A stretch of 64,000 nucleotides of DNA from Cacajao melanocephalus (lineage: Eukaryota; Chordata; Mammalia; Primates; Pitheciidae). This document shows, in pieces, positions 53,745 to 64,000 of the stretch (its first letter is position 1; every line of letters begins with the position of its first letter). The notes beneath the pieces were generated by a model that was given only the letters and a program-made list of their open reading frames with translations, made no database searches and had not been told where the DNA came from. The translations under genes and the position numbers were made by a program. Where the stretch lies: positions 310,001-374,000 of the forward strand of contig CAUYLG010034683.1 in NCBI GenBank assembly GCA_963573385.1, read 5' to 3'.

Positions 53745-54867
53745 TAATTTTAGTCTTAACTACAATATTAGACAAGAACACAGGAGAAGCTCGAAGTTCA
53801 AGGTGGAAGGCTACCAAATCCATCTGGTTTATCTAAATACAACTATGAAAAATAATGTTTTCCTCATCGATACAAACATCTTACACAAAATGCTCTTCTG
53901 GACAAAAACCTGGGCTAATAGACACCAATTGGGACTGTCTTCTGCACACTGAGACCTGAAGCCACCCTATTAATGATATTTCAAATGGTCCCCCTGAATA
54001 CAAACAGACTTGGGGGTCAGATCGATACACCTGCAGACCTGCCCTAGGTGTGTCTTGGCACAGCCACTGCAAGCAAAGTTTGTTCAGAAAACTGTCATTG
54101 CCTCCCTTTGACAATGAAAGTGAGTTTAGATGTAGTCACATCAATGAGTTGTATATTTCCCAGGTATGTGTAAATGAATATCTTGTACATGCAATGAAGA
54201 CATAAAACCTTATTTCTTTCAAGGTAACCTCCATGGACTTTGTGAAAAGAAGGAATTATCCTGTATTCCGCTTTTGAAATGCTGGAATATTAGAGATTTA
54301 GATTCTGCTCCTCCACAAATAATTCCCTCAATCCCTCAGGTGTAGAGGGGGCTGATATCTGGAGGCTGGGGGAGAGGAGACGCGTATGCAGCAGCCAGAT
54401 CTGCCTCCCCAAAGATGCTTGGAGGAAATGTTCGGGGGGGGTTAGGTCAGGAATACACAAGTGCAAATATTAGCAGATCATCTCATTTTCTTTTCTTCTC
54501 CAGAATAATTTTCCTACCATGATGTTGAGCCTGAAATTGAATTTTAGATGTCGCAGATTGTAAGACACATCATCAATTTAATAATGGATTTTCTGGGTAA
54601 AAAAGAAGCATGGCATTTCACGTAAACCTTGTTTATAAAACACATCATAATTTTAGAAATATTTCAATGTGAAGAAAAGACTCTGCATCTTAGAATACAG
54701 GATATTTAAATTGGAATGATATTATTCGCAGGTCATTTAGTGCTTAGTTATTCTGCAGACAGTTGCTCAGCATATACCACCTGCAGGAGAAGCCTGCATA
54801 CACCTGGACATAGGAAGCTTCCGTTTCTGTATGTTGAAAACACCGTAATGTCAGCAATTTCACATGT
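53745..54867. other. Unassigned sequence, no gene supported
   Basis: A 77-codon frame on the - strand (53881-54114) is not recognised. A G-run gttcggggggggttagg occurs near 54430. No repeat family assigned. Confidence 0.4.
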
Positions 54868-54966
54868 CACCAGCTATTGTTATTGTTAGTATACTTTATG
54901 TGTGGCCCAACACAATTTCTCTTCCTCCAGTGTGGTCAAGAAAAGCCGAAAGATTGGACACCCCTG
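54868..54966 (-). mobile_element. DNA-transposon end fragment (hAT-like)
   Basis: caccagctattgttattgtt, tactttatgtgtggcccaac, agtgtggtcaagaaaagccg and gattggacacccctg are the complement of a common repeat end starting caggggtgtccaatc. Only this terminus is seen. Confidence 0.6.
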
Positions 54967-55039
54967 GTAGTGGGTAAAGAGCCTGTACTCTGGTCCTCAA
55001 GGACCTTGTCTGGAAGGCAACACTTCCACTTGCAATTCC

Positions 55040-55225
55040 CTGGCAGGTGGGCAAGACATTTATTAAGGTCATGCACCTCAGCTTTCTCCTTGTAAACTAG
55101 TGACAACAGCAGTGTAGACCTCACAGGATGCTCTGAGGATCAAGTGAGTTGATGCATCAAGTGGGTAGAACAGAGACCGGCACACGATGAGCACTGTGCA
55201 AGGATTTTCTGTTGTCACCATCCTC
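55040..55225 (+). mobile_element. MIR SINE remnant
   Basis: tcatgcacctcagctttctc, cttgtaaactagtgacaaca, tcacaggatgctctgaggat, caagtgagttgatgcatcaa and gaccggcacacgatgagcac follow MIR in sense. Confidence 0.82.
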
Positions 55226-55319
55226 CGCTCCAAGTGTCTGTCAGCCAACACTGCATTTCCTGAGACCTAGCCCCACTGATGCACATATAAGCAGCTCCGT
55301 TATTTTTACCATTTTGTTC

Positions 55320-56230
55320 GTCCCTTCAACCATACATGAACAGTATATGAAATGAGAGGGGGAATTGCTGGGTCATAGGATACACACATTTTCAAATTTG
55401 CTAGTGAATGACAAATGTTTCCCAAACTCTGCATCAGTTTAGACTCCAGCCAACCGTACGTCAAGCTCGCATTGCTCAGCAGCCTTGCTGCTGTTTGATG
55501 TTGTCAGATTCTTCTGATTCTGTCAACCTGAATACTTTAAAATGACTTCTCACCGTGGTCATAATTTTCAGTTTCCTGGTGACTAATCAAGATATACATC
55601 TTGTCATATGTTTTTTGCCCACTCCTGGTTTTAATGTTTGTTGGTTCATTTTTTAACTCATTTCATTTCTTTTTCTTTTTCTTTTTTTTTCAAGCATTTT
55701 CTGTTGGGTTGTTTTCACGTGGATTTGGAGGAATTCTTTATATCTTTTGATCACTAACCAGCCAGTGTAGACTACATAACTAACTTTGTCAGTTATATCC
55801 ATTCTAAATATCATCTTTTAATTATGGATTATATTTTCACTTTTTAAATATTGACTTTTGATATGGAAAAGTTCTACATTTTAATGTTTTCGATGTCATC
55901 AACTTCTCATTTTGTGTTTATGCCATTTTTTATTATTTAAGCAATTCTTCTCTACCCTGACATCCTAACACCACTGAACTCTATTTGCTTCAGAAATTGT
56001 GAAGTGAATTTTGCGTTTATATTGCACTGCTTACCATAGTGGGGACAGATTTTGTGTGTGGTATGATATGAGGAGATGCCATATTTTTTTTGTATGGATA
56101 ACCAATTACCCCAACAATTGTTGGCCTGTTCTTTCTTTTTTCCCATGGGCATATAATGCCATCAGTGTCATATTTCAAGCTTCCACATTTACATTATTAT
56201 ATTTCTGGGACCTATATTTCATTTAATTTG
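55320..56230 (-). mobile_element. Old L1, antisense
   Basis: ggggaattgctgggtcatag, tcccaaactctgcatcagtt, tcagtttcctggtgactaat, ttggaggaattctttatatc, tttgatatggaaaagttcta and caattaccccaacaattgtt are the complement of L1 ORF2 C-terminal and neighbouring sequence in the expected order. A short TTTTTC run is inside. Confidence 0.88.
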
Positions 56231-56322
56231 TAATTCCAGCTACCTATTACTGAGTAATAATGAACAATGATAATGTTCTTAAAATAACAACATAATTTAT
56301 TCTGCATAAGAAATTACAATTT

Positions 56323-57004
<682 letters not shown>

Positions 57005-57984
57005 GATTTTAATTGCCTTTTCCTAAGTGGCTTTTTTTTCTGTGATATAGAAACACAAGTGATTTTTATATGGTGATGATATATTCTGCCAACTTGCTAA
57101 AGTCTCATTAATACACTTTTCTGGTGATGTCTGTGTAAATAATCCTATTTCCTGTGAGCAATTACTTGGGAATCGTTCTTTCATCTATACATATTATTCC
57201 TTTCTCCTGACTTACTGCACTGGTTAGGACCTCTAGCCGCATAAAGAATGCTAGTGATGTCAGTAGCACACCTATCTTCTTCCTGACTTCAGAGATAATG
57301 CTTTCACTATTTCATCATTTCATAGGATGGCTAATTCATATACCAAATGTGTGCCCCGTAAATAACTCGTGTGTCATAATAGTTTACATGTTTCATAAGT
57401 GAAGGATCAGGTTTTCTCATATTCTATTTAAGATAAGTTCGCATTTGATACATCACTGAGATTAGTCTGTCATTCTATTTCTTGTACTGTCTCTTTTTGG
57501 GACTTGATAACACTGTTACAATAATCTCATCAAAAGAAATACCAAATATTTCTTTCCCTATAACCTGGAAGAGGTTGACAAAATTAATTTTTCCCCATCT
57601 AAAATGGTTGAAATGCTTCTCTAAAACTGATTGGGCCTTAAGGAGTCTTTATAGAGATTTAATATTACTGTTTCACATTCTGTAATGATTTCTTCTTGAG
57701 TTAATTGATAATTCATATTTTTCTAAAAAGCATCCATACTACCTAATTTGTCACTTTTATTATAAAATAATTAATAATAACCTCTTTCTTACCTTTTAAT
57801 ATCTGGCAGCAATGCTCCTCTGTATTTTTCATTCTTGCTCTCTGTGCTTCAGTCTGGATATTTTCTACTGAGCTATGATCCAGCTCACTAACCCTTTCTT
57901 CTACTGAGAAGAATTGGCTGTTAAGCTAATTTACTGAGTTCTTAATTTCAGTTGTTAATTCTACAATTTAACAATTTCCATTTT
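57005..57984 (-). mobile_element. Old L1, antisense
   Basis: tattctgccaacttgctaaa, cttactgcactggttaggac, gagattagtctgtcattcta, cttcagtctggatattttct and ttaatttcagttgttaattc read as the complement of L1M sequence with RT-domain antisense on the left. Divergence is high. It provides the left copy of a 29-bp exact duplication (57871-57899). Confidence 0.8.
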
Positions 57985-58724
57985 TAATTGTTTCCCATTT
58001 CTGCTGTAATAAATTATGACAAACTCAGTGGTTTAAAACAACACAAATTTATGATCATACGATTTTTTAAATGTAACATCATGTATTCATGGATTGAGAT
58101 ATGGGCATCTTTGGGGGGAAGAAGGCACTGTCCTGCCTAACACAATCTCCCCTCTGGCCTCTAAAGATTCACATCTGTTCCACAGGGAAAATACATCCAT
58201 TCTATCTCAGGATCACCAAAAGTCTCATCCATTACGGCATTAATTCCCAGTTCAAAAGTTTATCTAAATCTTATCAGTGCACAAGTCCTAAATCCTTGCA
58301 TCTAAAAAATTTAAAATTTAAGATGAAGGTCTGCTTACACCCACCTCGTGTCAAAATTATTCTTGATCTGTGAAAGTCAAGAAACATGTTCTTGTGCCCC
58401 AAATAAAATAGTGAGACAAAGATAGAGTAACAGTTACAGATATTTCCATTCAAAAAGGAAAAGAAGTGGAAAGGAAAACAGAAGTCCCTGCTCCCATGCA
58501 ATTCTGCAATCCAGGAACTCCATCTGGATTTCAGACGGCCTGGGAATGATGGCTGTGACTCACAGCTTTGTCCCCCGGGCATGCGGCTTCACCTCAGAAA
58601 CCATCCTTCTTTTTAAACAAAAGGAAGCATATGTTTGCAGCTGAGTAGCATTTAGAGCTGGTTTTATGCCTGTGAAATCTTTAGGGTCCAACAGCCTTCT
58701 TTATCTTTTGACCCTTTGGTATAA

Positions 58725-59071
<347 letters not shown>

Positions 59072-59294
59072 AGACTATTTTCAATAACCTTGCAGCTCTC
59101 TTCATGGAGATTAACTCCATTAGACAATGGGCTCCTCTGCAGATCTTCCCAAGATAATCATCTCTATTTGTGGCTTCTGCTGAAACGGCTGAGAGGAATC
59201 CAGAAGCCACATGCCCAACCTCTTCAAAGAGCCTCTTGTGTAACCAAATACTCTGACCCTTGATTCTTGGAAGCCACTAGCACAAATGTTATTC

Positions 59295-59323
59295 AGCTAT
59301 GATCCAGCTCACTAACCCTTTCT
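59295..59323 (+). repeat. 29-bp exact copy of sequence at 57871-57899
   Basis: agctatgatccagctcacta followed by accctttct occurs identically at both places, about 1.4 kb apart in direct orientation. The left copy fits its L1 surroundings; the right copy departs from the MaLR internal sequence as I remember it. Confidence 0.9.
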
Positions 59324-60480
59324 GTGGCTCTCTGCAGACAGTGCTGCTCTGACATTTCCTGAATCTCTTAATGTAAGCACGGTTTGCAATCTCAGGAGCC
59401 TGCGAAGTCCCAAAAACAGCAAGTCCTGGTTCCTTTTTGCTTTCCAGCCCTTGCTTCAATCTACCCTTTTCTTTTCACATTTTACTATGAGTAGCCAGAA
59501 AAAGCAAACAAGCAAACCCCTGCACCATCAACACTTTACTTGGAAATCTCCTCAGTTAAATATCTACGTTCATTGTCAGACATTTTGCTCTCCCCACAAT
59601 TGCAGACGCAATCCAGCTAAGCTCCCTGCTGCTATTTGACAAAGATCAACTTCCCTCATGTTCCTTAATGCCTTCCTCACGTCCTTGCGAGTTCTCCCCA
59701 GCCACGCCTTCGAAGCTCATATTTCTACCACTTTCGTATGCATGGCGATTTCGTCTCTTCTACAGTGACAAGGGTTCCTCTACCATGCTCATGTCTTTTT
59801 GGGCCTTGACAAATGTCACCAGTAGCATCTGTATTTCTACAACAGGCTGTCCAAGGAAATCTTGTTTTTTTCTATCACGTCCTCAACATTCTCCCAGCCT
59901 CTCCCTATTGTCCAGTTCCAAAGCCACGTCGCCTCTTTAGTCCTTTGTTAGGCCAGAACCACACCTTCAAATACCAAAATCTGTATTTTTTTAATGGCTG
60001 TTATTCCAAATTTCCCCAAACTCGACAGCTTAAAACAACACAAATTTATTATCTTCCAGATATACTTAGGGAGAAAAGTCCAAAATGGATCTGACTGGGT
60101 TAACATCAAGGTATTGGCAGGGATTTATTCACTTCTACAGTCTCCAGGGGAGACTTGGCTTTGCTGCATTTTTCAGGGTTAATAGCCTGCCTGCATTATT
60201 TGGCTCCTGGACCAACTCTATCTTCAAAGCTAAGAATAGTCGTCCAAGTGTTTCTTACGTCACATCACTCTGACACCAACTCTTCTTTCTCTCTCTTCCA
60301 CATTTAAGGAACTATGTAATTACCTAAATAATCCAGGATAATATCCTTCAGTTGTGGTCAGCTTATTAGCAGTTTTCTTCCATATGCAATCTTAATCACC
60401 TCTTGCCATGTGACACAGCCCATTCACAAGTTCTGAGTGCCAGGGCATGGGCACCTTTGGGAAGTTGTTATCCTACCTTA

Positions 60481-61045
60481 GCCCACCATCCCATCAGATT
60501 CCTTTGTGGTTTTCACTTCACCGTTGAATTTCTTCAAACAATACTTTAACGTGTCAATCACAATTATGTTAACAACAGTGTCAACTGTCTCTGATATCTG
60601 GGTCATCTGTGGGACTGAGTGTGATTGCTCTTTGTTCCCTTTGCCCTGTCTTATACACAGGCTTCCCTTCTGTTGAAACTGGACAATACACATTAAAGTT
60701 CCTGAGACTCTGGCAGCTGCTGCCTTCCTCTATGGAGAGTTCTGTATCCTCTTTTACATAAATGGAGCCAACAGATCACTTTAATCCAAACATGAACTGA
60801 GATGTTCAAAGATATGACTTGACGTGTTTATAAAGCTCAGGCTACATCTGGTTCACCCCACTCTTAGAATCACCAGAGATCCCAGCTGAGATGGCAGGGT
60901 GCTTATTAGTACCCTTTATGACTGGGTGCTTATTGCAAAATTGCTAGGTGAACAGAGATCTGAATGAGGTGAAGGCATTCCATGAACCTCTCTGGAGGAA
61001 AGCTGTCCCCTGCAGAGGGAGCAGGTCAACAAAAGACCTGGGGGT
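60481..61045. other. Unassigned sequence, no gene seen
   Basis: Short frames only (71 codons). No family recognised. Confidence 0.4.
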
Positions 61046-63379
<2,334 letters not shown>

Positions 63380-64000
63380 AGTGAGAAAAGCTTCCCTGGA
63401 ATTAAACGCTATTTAGATTGCGTTTCCAGTGCCAGGAAAGAGCTGGCTTCAAGATGGAACAGAGAGCAATTTTTACCAAATAAATGATGGGAATGTCATC
63501 CTTTGAGACATTTAAAAAATCTCCTTGACATCCGGTTTTAATTATGCTATCTGATCGCTATCATCCCCAAGACAATATTTCTCAAAATTCCAAGATATAA
63601 TTTCTATTCTTTCATTGAACACACATTTGCTACATGCTTATACCATAACAAGCTCTATACAAGGTATTTGGGAAGCAAGGGGGCATTAGCCGTGTGCTGA
63701 CAAGAAGCTGTGTGTAGAAGGCTCTGTTCCACATGCTGCCAAGGTGGTCATGGAATCCCTTGCCGAGGATCCCTCTCCTGGCACTTCCAACTCCACACTG
63801 AGTCCTCCATGAGGGCTGCCACCATTTCTTCCTCCCTGACCAACCATTGGTCTGTGCCATTTCCCTGTCAGGCTGCAGGTTGACCAGGCAGATTCTCAGG
63901 GAACAGAGGGGAAGGTAAGCAGGCACTGGGAGCCCCAGCCTGAGCCTGTGGTGGCAGAGTCACAACCTCCCTGGCTGAGGAGCCTATAGGTAGAAGTTTA
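63380..64000. other. Repeat-free sequence, part possibly regulatory
   Basis: 63390-63610 is AT-rich without repeats and has gcgtttccagtgccagg, ccggttttaattatgctatc and tgatcgctatcatcc. It might be a conserved element. The rest to the window end is unassigned. Confidence 0.35.

Overview
The window looks like primate, most probably human, nuclear DNA from a non-coding region. The evidence is 20 recognisable Alu copies, several L1 fragments of different ages, mammalian MaLR (MLT1/MST) LTRs, MIR/L2 remnants, a hAT DNA transposon, and many micro- and minisatellites. I found no protein-coding gene, tRNA, rRNA or CRISPR array I can support. The longest open frames (195 to 264 codons) lie in GC-rich DNA open in several frames, in low-complexity DNA, or run into Alu or L1 sequence. 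No frame shows a domain I recognise. Exons of a non-coding transcript, or a single small exon, cannot be excluded by eye. Repeat family names are from memory of consensus sequences; no database search was run.

Layout. 1-11 kb: a 38-bp minisatellite at the left edge, three Alus, an L1 piece, a hAT element split by a fourth Alu (7.3-9.1 kb), a 5'-inverted L1 (10.4-10.8 kb) and a probable ERV LTR ending next to a strong splice-donor match. 11-25 kb: mostly unassigned moderately GC-rich DNA, with an AT-rich non-repetitive block at 13.6-14.4 kb that resembles a conserved regulatory element, then minisatellites (61, 18, 39 and about 22 bp units), MLT1 LTRs and a 500-bp GGAT-type repeat. 25-47 kb: a chain of LTRs, several with visible target-site duplications and some nested (an ERV1-like LTR inside an MLT1; an MST solo LTR carrying two Alus), a 700-bp CA-rich block, and an L1 3' end in which a 21/22-bp minisatellite has expanded. 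47.7-61 kb: AT-rich, dominated by old L1 sequence in both orientations and an antisense MaLR provirus remnant (about 58.0-60.5 kb) with an Alu inside. 61.4-64 kb: GC-rich, pyrimidine-rich on the + strand, unassigned.

Because there are no genes, there is no pathway to describe. The biology here is the insertion history, which nested repeats and target duplications let one order, plus a few candidate cis-regulatory islands free of repeats. The most useful follow-ups are a multi-species alignment of those islands and a population check of the tandem repeats.
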